This document shows, piece after piece, positions 16,780 through 24,449 of a DNA stretch of 64,000 bases. The notes beneath the pieces were generated by a model, which was given only the letters and a program-made list of their open reading frames with translations, did no database searches and was not told the origin of the DNA. Source of the DNA: CAZGCA01 sp964524145 (GTDB taxonomy: Bacteria > Hydrogenedentota > CAZGCA01); contig CAZGCA010000015.1 in NCBI GenBank assembly GCA_964524145.1, positions 20,184 to 84,183 on the forward strand. Direction: 5' to 3'. Each line of letters opens with the position of its first letter. The stretch's first letter is position 1. The position numbers were made by a program, and so were the translations under genes.

Positions 16780-17523
16780 ATGACACGAACCATGCGAGTG
16801 TTTCTTCCAATGGTGACGATAGCGGTTCTGTTCGTTCCGGCAAGATGCGCATTGGCTGCAGCACGGCCGGAGCGCACGATATCGGTGAACGTTCCGGGCT
16901 CGGTGCGCGCCTTGCCCGACGTCGCCGTTATCAGGGGTACGCTGACAGCGACAGGGACATCGACCGCCGAGGCCGTCGTGTCGTGCAAACAGAAGGCTCG
17001 AGCGTTCGAGAAAGTGTTGAAGGAGCTCAAGATAGGCAGTGACGAGTATATCGAGTCGGGCATAGACTTCGGTTCGGCACCAATTCGAAAGAGTCCCGAC
17101 GAGAAGACGGTTGCGGTGCACAACAGCTTCACCGTGTACCTGATGGATCTCTATTTCACCGACGATGGCGATGAGGACGTCAGCAGGAAGACGGCCGAAC
17201 TACTGGCCAAACTTGTCTCGGCAGGGCTCGAAGTCGATGTTGAACGCGGCGGGGTGCTGTTCGAGCTTCACGATAGCGCGGAATCGAGGCAGCAGGCTGC
17301 GAAAAACGCCCTCGAGAAGGCGGTGCCGATGGCCCGAGGGATCGCCGCGTCGCTTGGAGTGCGGATCGGCGCGGTCGACAGTGTCGAGGTGCGGCCGACG
17401 AGCATGTTTGACACGTTTCTCGCACGCTACCCCGGGTTCTCGCCGCACATTCCGCGATCGTCGAGCGTCAGGGACCTGACGGTATCCGTTGAGTGTACGG
17501 TTTCTTACTACATCTTTGAATGA
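16780..17523 (+). CDS. Periplasmic SIMPL-domain (DUF541) protein
   Basis: A 247-residue protein with a signal peptide (VFLPMVTIAVLFVPARCALA), then a SIMPL domain: ISVNVPGSVRALPDVAVIRG at the start, CKQKARAFEKVLKELKIG in the helical part, and ARGIAASLGVRIGAVDSVEV near the end. SIMPL proteins are periplasmic beta-rich proteins, often oligomeric, of poorly defined function (for example BP26, YggE). AAGGAGGG precedes the ATG at 16780. An upstream ATG at 16711 in the same frame is rejected because it would destroy the signal peptide. Confidence 0.82.
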   Translation: MTRTMRVFLPMVTIAVLFVPARCALAAARPERTISVNVPGSVRALPDVAVIRGTLTATGTSTAEAVVSCKQKARAFEKVLKELKIGSDEYIESGIDFGSAPIRKSPDEKTVAVHNSFTVYLMDLYFTDDGDEDVSRKTAELLAKLVSAGLEVDVERGGVLFELHDSAESRQQAAKNALEKAVPMARGIAASLGVRIGAVDSVEVRPTSMFDTFLARYPGFSPHIPRSSSVRDLTVSVECTVSYYIFE

Positions 17524-17570
17524 ACGAACGCAGCAACACGAATAAAACGTGCGGCACGGTGTAATCAGTT

Positions 17571-18149
17571 ATGGAGAAGAATTCACCGAAACCGGTTGAA
17601 GATGCCGATCGCGAGCTTGTCACGAAAGCCAGGCAAGGCGATGTCGAGTCATTCGGCAAGCTCGTAAACCGTTACAAACAGAAGGCTTACTTCGTGGCAC
17701 TTGGGTATGTGCGCAACCACGAGGACGCGCTCGACCTGTCGCAGGATTCGTTCGTGAAAGCGTTCAAGTCGTTGCGCCGGTTCGACACACGGTACGACTT
17801 CTACCCGTGGCTGTACAGGATAGTTAAGAACAGTTGTCTCAACCACTTACGCCGGCAACGGGTCGAGAACCAGGTCTCGCTCGAGAGCCTGCGCGAATCC
17901 GGTCACGATGTAGCATCCGCGGAGTCAGGCCCCGCAGAAGTTGCGAGCCGGAGAGAACTCAGCAGGAGACTGATGGAGGCGATAGAGACGCTCAAGCCGG
18001 ACCATCGCGAGATCATCATGCTGAGACATTTCCACCAGATGTCGTATGCTGAAATAGCTCAAGCGCTCGGGTGTCCGCAAGGCACGGTGATGTCCCGGCT
18101 CCACGCAGCGCGCAGAGTTTTGAAGAATAAGATCGCACCACACGTGTAA
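17571..18149 (+). CDS. ECF-type RNA polymerase sigma factor
   Basis: A 192-residue ECF sigma factor. Region 2 is SFGKLVNRYKQKAYFVALGY with HEDALDLSQDSFVKAFKSLR and YPWLYRIVKNSCLNHLRR. Region 4 is LKPDHREIIMLRHFHQMSYA with CPQGTVMSRLHAARRVLK. It groups with RpoE/SigW-like ECFs. The next gene, 16 bases on, is a membrane zinc-finger anti-sigma factor, giving the standard envelope-stress arrangement. The sigma factor presumably directs its own operon, but I could not define its promoter. Confidence 0.93.
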   Translation: MEKNSPKPVEDADRELVTKARQGDVESFGKLVNRYKQKAYFVALGYVRNHEDALDLSQDSFVKAFKSLRRFDTRYDFYPWLYRIVKNSCLNHLRRQRVENQVSLESLRESGHDVASAESGPAEVASRRELSRRLMEAIETLKPDHREIIMLRHFHQMSYAEIAQALGCPQGTVMSRLHAARRVLKNKIAPHV

Positions 18150-18165
18150 TAGGAAGTAGGAGAAG

Positions 18166-18606
18166 ATGTCAACAGAATGTCAAGAAGTTCAAGCGCTCTT
18201 TTCAGGATATATTGACGGCGAGTTGAACGGCGGGGACCGGGCTCGTGTCGAACGGCATATAGCCGAGTGTCCGGCGTGCGCGACCGAGTTCGAGACGTAC
18301 AAGGAGATGGTGGAGGTGGCCGATATGGTGAAGTTCAAGGATCCGCCACAGGAAGCGTGGGAGCACTATTGGGAGGGTGTGTACAACCGGATAGAGCGCG
18401 GTGCCGGCTGGCTGATCTTTGTCATCGGCGCCGTGGTGCTCGTGGCGTTCGGCGTGTACGCGTTCGTCACCGACCCGGCAACCGAAGCGATAGTGAAGAT
18501 CATTATTGCCGCGCCGGTCATAGGGATTCTCGCTCTGTTAATCTCGGTGATTCGCGAGAAGGCTCATCTCAGGAAGACCGACAAGTACAAGGAGATCCAA
18601 AGATGA
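18166..18606 (+). CDS. Membrane anti-sigma factor with zf-HC2 domain
   Basis: A 146-residue protein. Its N-terminal zinc-binding anti-sigma domain has the signature C...HIAECPACATEF (residues 5-45), the ZAS-type HxxxCxxC arrangement. Two membrane spans follow: WLIFVIGAVVLVAFGVYAFV (about 79-98) and IVKIIIAAPVIGILALLISV (about 107-126). ZAS domains hold an ECF sigma factor inactive until released. Unlike RsiW-like proteins it has almost no periplasmic domain, so sensing may come from partners or the membrane itself. GGAG precedes the ATG; its stop overlaps the next start (ATGA). Confidence 0.88.
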   Translation: MSTECQEVQALFSGYIDGELNGGDRARVERHIAECPACATEFETYKEMVEVADMVKFKDPPQEAWEHYWEGVYNRIERGAGWLIFVIGAVVLVAFGVYAFVTDPATEAIVKIIIAAPVIGILALLISVIREKAHLRKTDKYKEIQR

Positions 18607-18917
18607 TTGTTGCGACCAGCGAAACCGTCCCGGGCAAGAAGGTCGTCAAGGTGCTGGGTCTCGTGAAAGGGAACACCATTCGCGCCCGGCACATAGGCAA
18701 GGACATACTTGCGGGCCTGAAAAACATCGCCGGCGGCGAGATAGAGGAATACACCAAGATGATGGCCGAGTCGCGCGAGCAGTCGATCGACCGCATGACC
18801 GAAGAGGCCGAACGGTTGGGCGGCAACGCGGTCATCGCCATGCGGTTCACGACGACCAGCACGATGCAGGGCGCCGCTGAAATACTCGCGTACGGCACCG
18901 CCGTCGTCATCGAATAA
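18603..18917 (+). CDS. ybjQ: YbjQ-family (heavy-metal-binding domain) protein
   Basis: A 104-residue protein of the YbjQ/UPF0145 family: SETVPGKKVVKVLGLVKGNT, a central helix with ARHIGKDILAGLKNIAGGEI, and GGNAVIAMRFTTTST at the end. Family members form small oligomers with a proposed metal-binding role; function is not established. Its ATG overlaps the anti-sigma stop, so it is translationally coupled and presumably part of the ECF regulon. Confidence 0.88.
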   Translation: MIVATSETVPGKKVVKVLGLVKGNTIRARHIGKDILAGLKNIAGGEIEEYTKMMAESREQSIDRMTEEAERLGGNAVIAMRFTTTSTMQGAAEILAYGTAVVIE

Positions 18918-18951
18918 CCTGCCAAGGACGACTGCGGCAAAGGAGCAGCAC

Positions 18952-19479
18952 GTGGACAGCGAGTCGGACCCGATCTTCCGCGAGGTACAGCGGTTCCACC
19001 AGTTCTGGGTCTGGCTGCTGATCATTGCGCTTCCGTTGCTGCTCGTCGGTCCGTTCGGCTACGGTATGGTGAAACAGCTTGTTCTGGGCCAACCGTGGGG
19101 AGACAGACCGATGTCGGACACCGCGCTGGCCATCGTGGGCACGCTCTCGATCCTTTTCGGCATCGGTATGCTGGCCCTGTTCCTGTCGGCAAAACTGATA
19201 ACCGAAGTTCGCAAGGATGGGTTGTTCGTTCGGTTCGTTCCCTTTCACCTCTCTTTCCACAAGATACCGCTCGAAAACCTGGAACAATGCGAAGCTCGAC
19301 ACTACAGGCCCATCAGAGAATACGGAGGGTGGGGTATCAGGTTCGCCTGGAAAGGCAAAGCGTACAACGTGAGCGGTGATCTTGGCGTCCGCCTGGACTA
19401 TTCAACCGGCAGGCATCTACTCATCGGATCGCAGCGACCCGAAGAACTTGCCCAGGCGATTGCGTCCGTGTTGGGATAA
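18952..19479 (+). CDS. DUF6141-like two-span membrane protein
   Basis: A 175-residue protein starting at GTG, with AAAGGAG 6 bases upstream. Two hydrophobic helices (WVWLLIIALPLLLVGPFGYG and ALAIVGTLSILFGIGMLALF) precede a soluble beta-rich C-terminus that resembles the PH-like end of DUF6141 proteins: FVRFVPFHLSFHKIPLENLE, GIRFAWKGKAYNVSGDLGVR and LLIGSQRPEELAQAI. Last gene of the ECF cluster. A ~33-base piece of its 3' end recurs at 25329-25361. Confidence 0.72.
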   Translation: MDSESDPIFREVQRFHQFWVWLLIIALPLLLVGPFGYGMVKQLVLGQPWGDRPMSDTALAIVGTLSILFGIGMLALFLSAKLITEVRKDGLFVRFVPFHLSFHKIPLENLEQCEARHYRPIREYGGWGIRFAWKGKAYNVSGDLGVRLDYSTGRHLLIGSQRPEELAQAIASVLG

Positions 19480-19649
19480 AAGCCATTCGGGACAAATTCG
19501 GGTCAATTCCGACACTCAGAATCCGGTGACTGCTGCTTGACACTCCCGGTGTGCCTGTGGGGCGGTGCTTTAAAAAAAGTTGAAAGAAATCGACGGGGTG
19601 TTGCGTCTACTATTGTGAGGAGGTGAGAAGTCTGAATTCAGGGCTTCGC

Positions 19650-19703
19650 CGTCGAAGACAGCAAAGAAAGTGGACGCGATGCGCCGGGAGGCAAATGGCC
19701 ATT
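19650..19703 (+). pseudogene. Degraded 3' end of a gene, copy 1
   Basis: Within the gene-free interval 19480-19896, this piece reads, in one frame, KKVDAMRREANGH and a stop. It aligns base for base with the tail at 23212-23261 (EKVGAMRGEADRGR and a stop). The shared string GGGAGGC and the spacing suggest two remnants of one gene family. Nothing else codes in the interval. Confidence 0.35.
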
Positions 19704-19730
19704 GACAATCCCGCCCGCATCTCGTAGACT
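19702..19730 (+). promoter_or_regulatory. Sigma-70-type promoter of the Mrr-like gene
   Basis: TTGACA (19702-19707), 17 bases, TAGACT (19725-19730). The spacer and both boxes are almost identical to the promoter at 883-912. The leader to the ATG at 19897 would be about 160 bases. Confidence 0.6.
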
Positions 19731-19896
19731 AGTCCGCGGGGAAGGCAGGGAGAAAGGGGATCTGTGCCGTGGTAGCAGGTCGTAGCACCTTCCGCTTCAG
19801 AACTTTCCTGCCATGTGCCTTGACCGTTCTGTGTCTACTGCGTGCCGGCTGTGAAATGTCCGAGTGGGGGCCGCCAGCTTCAACCGGGAGGCAACG

Positions 19897-21588
19897 ATGA
19901 CCAAGCGAAAAGATCTCATGGTTGAGGAAAGGTATACCAGCAGGGGAGTTAAGTATGTAGCCAAACTCAAACACGAAGGTCTACACAAGTATCAGGAGAT
20001 TAGCGGAACCGACCTACACGCAGTTGAGCAAAAGGCCCAGGCAAAACTGCTCGAATGGGAGGAGATGTGGGAGAAAAAACAGAAGCGAGAAAAGGCGGCA
20101 CAGGACAAAGAAGCCAAGAAGCAATTAGCAGCTACACTGACAGAGCAGGCACAGGACGCTCTGTCCGCAATTGAGGAAACACTTTCTCTCGCTCTTGAGC
20201 GAGATGCAACTGTTGATTGGGAAGCATTGAAGGATTTCTCTGAGTTCAGTGAACCCCAACCTTCCGAGCTTCCTCCCGTTCCCATTCCGCAAGAGCCTCA
20301 AGCTAGCGATGCGAAGTATCAGGCACGTTGGGACATTCTGGATAGGCTTTTCACTTCGCGCAAACAGAGGAAGATCCAAAGGATAAGGGAGGAATTCAAC
20401 AGGGATTACGGCAACTGGCAGAAGTCGGTGCAAGTTGCTGGCCAGACAAACCGGACGAACCGGCAAAGGTTCCAGGAAGCCCTACACACCTGGCAGCTCG
20501 AAAGACAGAAACATATAGAGCAACAGAAAGTACTGAACCAGGTGGTGGACGCCAAACGCGACGAGTACTTCAATTGTGCGCCTGATGCGGTCAGAGACTA
20601 CTGTGACACGGTCTTAACCAACTCGCCATACCCGGAGTCATTTCCGCGTGAATACGACCTCGACTACATTCCCGACACAAAGGTACTCATTGTCGAATAC
20701 TTCCTTCCCCTGATTGAAGCTATCCCAACACTCAAGGAAGTGAACTACGTAGTATCAAGCGATGAACTCAGGGAATCCCATTTGTCAGCGTCGGCCCTAA
20801 ACAAGATGTATGATGACCTCCTTTACAAGATGGCCTTGCGCTCATTACACGAACTCTATCAAGCGGATGCTGTTCATGCGCTGGATGCGATCGTCTTCAA
20901 CGGATGGGTGCGATCCATCGACAAGGCGACGGGGCAAGAAGTGACAGCCTGCATTCTCTCAGTCCAAGCAGGACGAGATGAATTCCTATCCATAAACCTG
21001 GCTCAAGTTGATGCGAAAGTATGCTTCAAGAAGCTGAAAGGTGTCGGCAGCAGCAAGCTTCATGGTCTTTCGCCAATAGCACCGATCATGAAGATCGACA
21101 GGAAGGACACGAGATTTGTGTCGTCGTATGCAGTTGCCGATTCGCTTGATGAGTCAGAGAACTTGGCTGCGATGGATTGGGAGGACTTTGAGCATCTGAT
21201 TCGCGAGCTATTTGAGAAGGAATTCAGTCAAAGCGGCGGAGAAGTCAAAGTAACACAAGCGAGCCGCGATGGTGGGGTCGATGCCGTGGTTTTTGACCCC
21301 GACCCGATACGTGGCGGAAAGATTGTGATTCAAGCCAAGCGCTACACAAACGTAGTTGGTGTTGCTGCGGTTCGCGATCTATACGGTACGCTCGTTAACG
21401 AGGGTGCAACAAAGGGCATCCTTGTTACTACGGCCAATTACGGTCCAGACGCCTACGAATTCGCCAAAGGCAAACCTATAACCCTGCTAAACGGCAGCAA
21501 CCTGTTGCATCTTCTGGAGAAGCACGGCCATAAAGCGAAGATTGACTTGAAAGAGGCGAAAAGTATCCTTGCCGAACAGGAGAAGTAG
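19897..21588 (+). CDS. Mrr-type restriction endonuclease-fold protein with long N-terminal helical region
   Basis: A 563-residue protein. The N-terminal ~140 residues are lysine- and glutamate-rich coiled coil (LEWEEMWEKKQKREKAAQDK). The middle (about 200-410) is unrecognised. The C-terminus (from about 425) is an Mrr_cat domain: MDWEDFEHLIRELFEKEF, SRDGGVDAVVF and the catalytic IVIQAKRY, in the D...QxK form typical of Mrr, then ILVTTANYGPDAYEFA. Mrr-type enzymes cut modified or foreign DNA. No methylase is adjacent, so it would be a stand-alone type IV-like or housekeeping nuclease. GGAGG lies 5 bases before the ATG. It sits in a stretch rich in gene debris. Confidence 0.82.
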   Translation: MTKRKDLMVEERYTSRGVKYVAKLKHEGLHKYQEISGTDLHAVEQKAQAKLLEWEEMWEKKQKREKAAQDKEAKKQLAATLTEQAQDALSAIEETLSLALERDATVDWEALKDFSEFSEPQPSELPPVPIPQEPQASDAKYQARWDILDRLFTSRKQRKIQRIREEFNRDYGNWQKSVQVAGQTNRTNRQRFQEALHTWQLERQKHIEQQKVLNQVVDAKRDEYFNCAPDAVRDYCDTVLTNSPYPESFPREYDLDYIPDTKVLIVEYFLPLIEAIPTLKEVNYVVSSDELRESHLSASALNKMYDDLLYKMALRSLHELYQADAVHALDAIVFNGWVRSIDKATGQEVTACILSVQAGRDEFLSINLAQVDAKVCFKKLKGVGSSKLHGLSPIAPIMKIDRKDTRFVSSYAVADSLDESENLAAMDWEDFEHLIRELFEKEFSQSGGEVKVTQASRDGGVDAVVFDPDPIRGGKIVIQAKRYTNVVGVAAVRDLYGTLVNEGATKGILVTTANYGPDAYEFAKGKPITLLNGSNLLHLLEKHGHKAKIDLKEAKSILAEQEK

Positions 21589-21644
21589 CGCAGTCTCGTA
21601 AGGACTAGCCTGGCCGGAAGGGGGAGAGAAAGCAGCTATGTACC

Positions 21645-22742
21645 ATGGTTGGGTTTTCTGAATGTTTCTTATTGATCAATAGACGTATTCTGCCGCGACT
21701 AGTTGTCTCATTCGCTGCTCTTCTCCTGACTGCCTTGCCTTCGGATGCAGAGGGCTTCTATGGAGAGGTGGTATCTGTGCCGGAAGGGGACACCATCGAA
21801 GTCTTGTGCGAAGGGAGGCCGGTTCGGGTACGGCTGAGGGGGATTGATTGTCCCGGGCACGATCAATCTTACGGCGACAATGCGAGACAGTTTACGTCAT
21901 CCCTTGTCTTGGGAAAGGGCGTTACGGTAGACGTATTCGACAAGCACCAATATGGAGAGCTCGTCGGGGATGTCTATTGCGCCGATGGTAAGCTTCTCAG
22001 CCATGAATTGGCCAGGGCCGGGCTCGCTTGGTACTACCTCAGACATTCAAGAGACAAGACCATAGAGCGAATCGAGAGAGAAGCCCGGGCCACCAAGCGG
22101 GGATTATGGTCCGACGCCGAGCCTACACCACCATGGTTGTTTGCAGGAAAACCCGCCGAAGGTACTCGTGCCGTAGAGAAACGCGGTGGAGAACAGGAAG
22201 AGAAAGAAAGCTCCGGGAGGAGGGTTGCCCTGCCAGCAAAGAAACCCCAGACGCCACAACCGCCGGCGCAGGAACGCAAGCTCGAGCTGGAAAGTCACGG
22301 GGCGCCGGACCATGTCGGCAGGCCTCCCTCGAGAAGTGGGCCTCAACAGATTGTTGGAGGGGCGATCCCACACTCGCAACCCGAAGAACCGGTCGAAAGA
22401 CCTCAGTCGAGCGCCCGTCAGGAGTATAACCGTGACGAAGCCGTGGGCGAAGCCTGCGCATACTCCTGCCTAGCCTGCGAAGGGTGTATCGCATTGTCGC
22501 CTATCGTTGCTGTCATGTGGTTCGTGATCGGCTTCGTGTTCCTCGTGTGGGTAGCGCGGGACGCGAAAGCGCGCAACATCGACAGCGCCGCTCTATGGAT
22601 GGTTTTCGTCTTGGTCACAGGTGTTATTGGGCTTGTAATCTACATTCTCGCAAGACCCGAAGGCAAGCTTGTCCAGTGTCCGCATTGCCACAACAAACGT
22701 CTCGAAGTGAGCGCAACGTGTCCGCATTGCGGGAATACCTGA
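21645..22742 (+). CDS. Exported SNase-fold protein with membrane span and zinc ribbon, catalytic residues replaced
   Basis: A 365-residue protein. Signal peptide (LPRLVVSFAALLLTALPSDA), then a staphylococcal-nuclease fold (residues 37-155: VVSVPEGDTIEVL, VRLRGIDCPGHDQSYG, ATKRGLWSD). The usual IDxPE glutamate is Gly here, and the usual DxYGR arginine is Glu (HQYGELVG), so two of three catalytic residues are missing. A proline- and lysine-rich linker (170-260) follows, then two spans near 285-335 and a C-terminal zinc ribbon (CPHCHNKRLEVSATCPHC). Probably a binding module rather than a nuclease. The next gene overlaps its 3' end. Confidence 0.8.
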   Translation: MVGFSECFLLINRRILPRLVVSFAALLLTALPSDAEGFYGEVVSVPEGDTIEVLCEGRPVRVRLRGIDCPGHDQSYGDNARQFTSSLVLGKGVTVDVFDKHQYGELVGDVYCADGKLLSHELARAGLAWYYLRHSRDKTIERIEREARATKRGLWSDAEPTPPWLFAGKPAEGTRAVEKRGGEQEEKESSGRRVALPAKKPQTPQPPAQERKLELESHGAPDHVGRPPSRSGPQQIVGGAIPHSQPEEPVERPQSSARQEYNRDEAVGEACAYSCLACEGCIALSPIVAVMWFVIGFVFLVWVARDAKARNIDSAALWMVFVLVTGVIGLVIYILARPEGKLVQCPHCHNKRLEVSATCPHCGNT

Positions 22743-23047
22743 GGAAGCCGCATTTCTGGATCGCACTCCTATGCGTTCTGCTGGCTCTCGCATTCTTCGA
22801 TACGTGCCGCAATCCGGCAAACCAGATCACTGCACGTCTATACGTAGAGACTGTGCGCTTGTACCAGGTCGCCGGTCGCCCACTCATAAGAAAGCACATT
22901 CATTGCAGGTATCGGCCAAGTTGCTCTGAGTACTCCATCCTTGCCGTGCAGAGATACGGGATTGTAAGAGGGTTCGGGATGACGGTATCGCGTGTGCATC
23001 GGTGCAGAAAGAGCGTTCCTTTCGGCACATACGATCCCGTCATCTGA
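22718..23047 (+). CDS. yidD: Membrane protein insertion efficiency factor YidD
   Basis: A 109-residue protein carrying the YidD signature HCRYRPSCSEYSILAVQRYG and, later, VSRVHRCRK, after an N-terminal hydrophobic helix (HFWIALLCVLLALAFF). YidD assists insertion of membrane proteins by YidC and normally lies in the rnpA-yidD-yidC cluster. Here it is isolated from that cluster and has a longer N-terminus than the usual ~70-90 residues. I take GTG 22718 as start, overlapping the upstream gene by 25 bases; TTG at 22727 is an alternative. Confidence 0.85.
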   Translation: MSALREYLRKPHFWIALLCVLLALAFFDTCRNPANQITARLYVETVRLYQVAGRPLIRKHIHCRYRPSCSEYSILAVQRYGIVRGFGMTVSRVHRCRKSVPFGTYDPVI

Positions 23048-23062
23048 TTAAGTGAATAGGGA

Positions 23063-23261
23063 AAAGCCATGCATTAACGAATACATCAGACGGTATACCG
23101 GAGCTAGGCCCGGAGGGCAAGTGTCCTGTGTGCGGAAACACGCGCGAGGTTGACCCGGAGGACTTGGACGGGTTCCGGAGAGGAGCTGCTACCGCTACAA
23201 CGTGAGGCACTCGAGAAGGTGGGCGCGATGCGCGGGGAGGCGGACAGGGGGAGATAAACCG
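23063..23261 (+). pseudogene. Frameshifted remnant of a zinc-ribbon protein gene
   Basis: One frame reads PELGPEGKCPVCGNTREVDP, then after a shift near 23175 a second frame reads EELLPLQREALEKVGAMRGE before a stop at 23259-23261. No start codon fits. The CPVCG knuckle and the shared tail with 19650-19703 suggest debris from one family. Otherwise 23048-23343 holds no gene. Confidence 0.4.
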
Positions 23262-23343
23262 CCACATCTTGCTAGGCGTGCGAGAGGGGTGGCGGGATTG
23301 CCATACCTTTGACACGTCTCGATTCACTATTCTCGGTTTTTCC

Positions 23344-23372
23344 TTGACCTTATCGCCATCTTGTGTTATACT
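23344..23372 (+). promoter_or_regulatory. Strong sigma-70-type promoter
   Basis: TTGACC (23344-23349), 17 bases, TATACT (23367-23372). The ATG follows at 23396 behind GGAGGGGG. Confidence 0.7.
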
Positions 23373-23395
23373 CAAACTGGATAGGAGGGGGTGTC

Positions 23396-23731
23396 ATGAA
23401 CACCAAACTGTTCGTTGCCATCGTCGCCGTAGGTGTTGCGCTCTGTCTGGCACCGAGACCTGCTCGTGCCGACTACCAACGGAACTTCGGCCATCTCGCC
23501 AACTACGGCCAGTCGCAAACGACCGTCTCCCGGATCACCTTGCCTGGACAACGGCGTAGTTCCTACAGGCCGCGCACGCGACGGTACCACCGACCAGCGT
23601 ACACGCCGAGATACCGATACAGGCACAGACGCTACAGACCGTGCGCCTACGGATACTATCGGCCGGTCGCGAGAACCGTCTCGGTGTTCGACCCCTGGCT
23701 CGGCTGGCGTACCGTCGTCGTGTACTACTGA
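23396..23731 (+). CDS. Small secreted Arg/Tyr-rich protein
   Basis: A 111-residue protein with a clear signal peptide (KLFVAIVAVGVALCLAPRPA, cleaved after ARA). The mature part is very rich in Arg and Tyr: RSSYRPRTRRYHRPAYTP, RYRYRHRRYRPCAYGYY. It ends in a conserved-looking FDPWLGWRTVVVYY. Such basic tyrosine-rich exported proteins may bind polyanions or be cross-linked in the envelope; this is inference. Strong promoter and ribosome site. An earlier ATG in frame (23363) lies inside the promoter and is rejected. Confidence 0.7.
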   Translation: MNTKLFVAIVAVGVALCLAPRPARADYQRNFGHLANYGQSQTTVSRITLPGQRRSSYRPRTRRYHRPAYTPRYRYRHRRYRPCAYGYYRPVARTVSVFDPWLGWRTVVVYY

Positions 23732-23746
23732 ACCGGAGACTCGACC

Positions 23747-24403
23747 GTGATTGTCGTCAAATGCCGATGCGGCCAATACATGGAGGCGCCCGACTGGGCT
23801 GACGGTATCAAAGGCATCTGCGTTCAGTGTGGCCGCAAACTCACCATTCACAAACCGTTGGTCCCTGTCTGCTGGCCTAAAATACCACGCAGATTCGCTA
23901 TCTGCGCTGGCATGGTGGCTGTGGCTATCGGCCCCATAGTCTTGCTCCTGCTGGTGTTTGCCGTATTGCAAGCGCAAAACCGTGGCACTGACGCCCAATA
24001 TAGACAGATTATGGGCATAACCGAAACGCCAACGCGGCCAGCGAAACAGCCGCAAGTCCAACCGACGATGCCTGCAGCCCGCCCGGTCCCAGCCAAGACT
24101 CAGCAAAACACGCCCGAACCGGCTAAGCCCGCCCCCGACAACCCGCAAAGCAAGCCCAAGTTGCGCTCCCAAGTCGAGTTTGATCCTGTCAAGGAATATG
24201 GTACATACATATACCCGAAAAGGGGGCTGTGGACTAATGATCTTCTCCGGTATGCCGCCATCGAGCTCACTGAACATAACCATTTCCTAGCTCCTTACAG
24301 CTTCTACGAAGAACAACTTTTGCCCCATTTCAAACGCGACCCAGTTGGCGCTTGGCGCGAGGTCGAAAAGATTCTCAATTCGCCCCGCCCGCCCTTGGAA
24401 TAA
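23747..24403 (+). CDS. Zinc-ribbon, single-span membrane protein of unknown function
   Basis: A 218-residue protein starting at GTG, with GGAG 8 bases upstream. It opens with a short zinc ribbon (KCRCGQYMEAP ... GICVQCGRK), then one membrane span (MVAVAIGPIVLLLLVFAVLQ, about residues 56-76), a proline-rich linker and a C-terminal globular part with many aromatics (LAPYSFYEEQLLPHF). A cytosolic metal knuckle followed by a span is also seen, inverted, in the SNase-fold protein just upstream, so these may be functionally related. No family assigned. Confidence 0.65.
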   Translation: MIVVKCRCGQYMEAPDWADGIKGICVQCGRKLTIHKPLVPVCWPKIPRRFAICAGMVAVAIGPIVLLLLVFAVLQAQNRGTDAQYRQIMGITETPTRPAKQPQVQPTMPAARPVPAKTQQNTPEPAKPAPDNPQSKPKLRSQVEFDPVKEYGTYIYPKRGLWTNDLLRYAAIELTEHNHFLAPYSFYEEQLLPHFKRDPVGAWREVEKILNSPRPPLE

Positions 24404-24449
24404 ACCGTTCACAATCGCTGCTATACTTGTAGTGGAAAGGAGGCGTTTC

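Noticed and set aside
23363..23395. Earlier ATG for the Arg/Tyr-rich secreted protein
   Set aside because: It falls within the promoter -10 region; ATG 23396 has a perfect ribosome site and begins a signal peptide.
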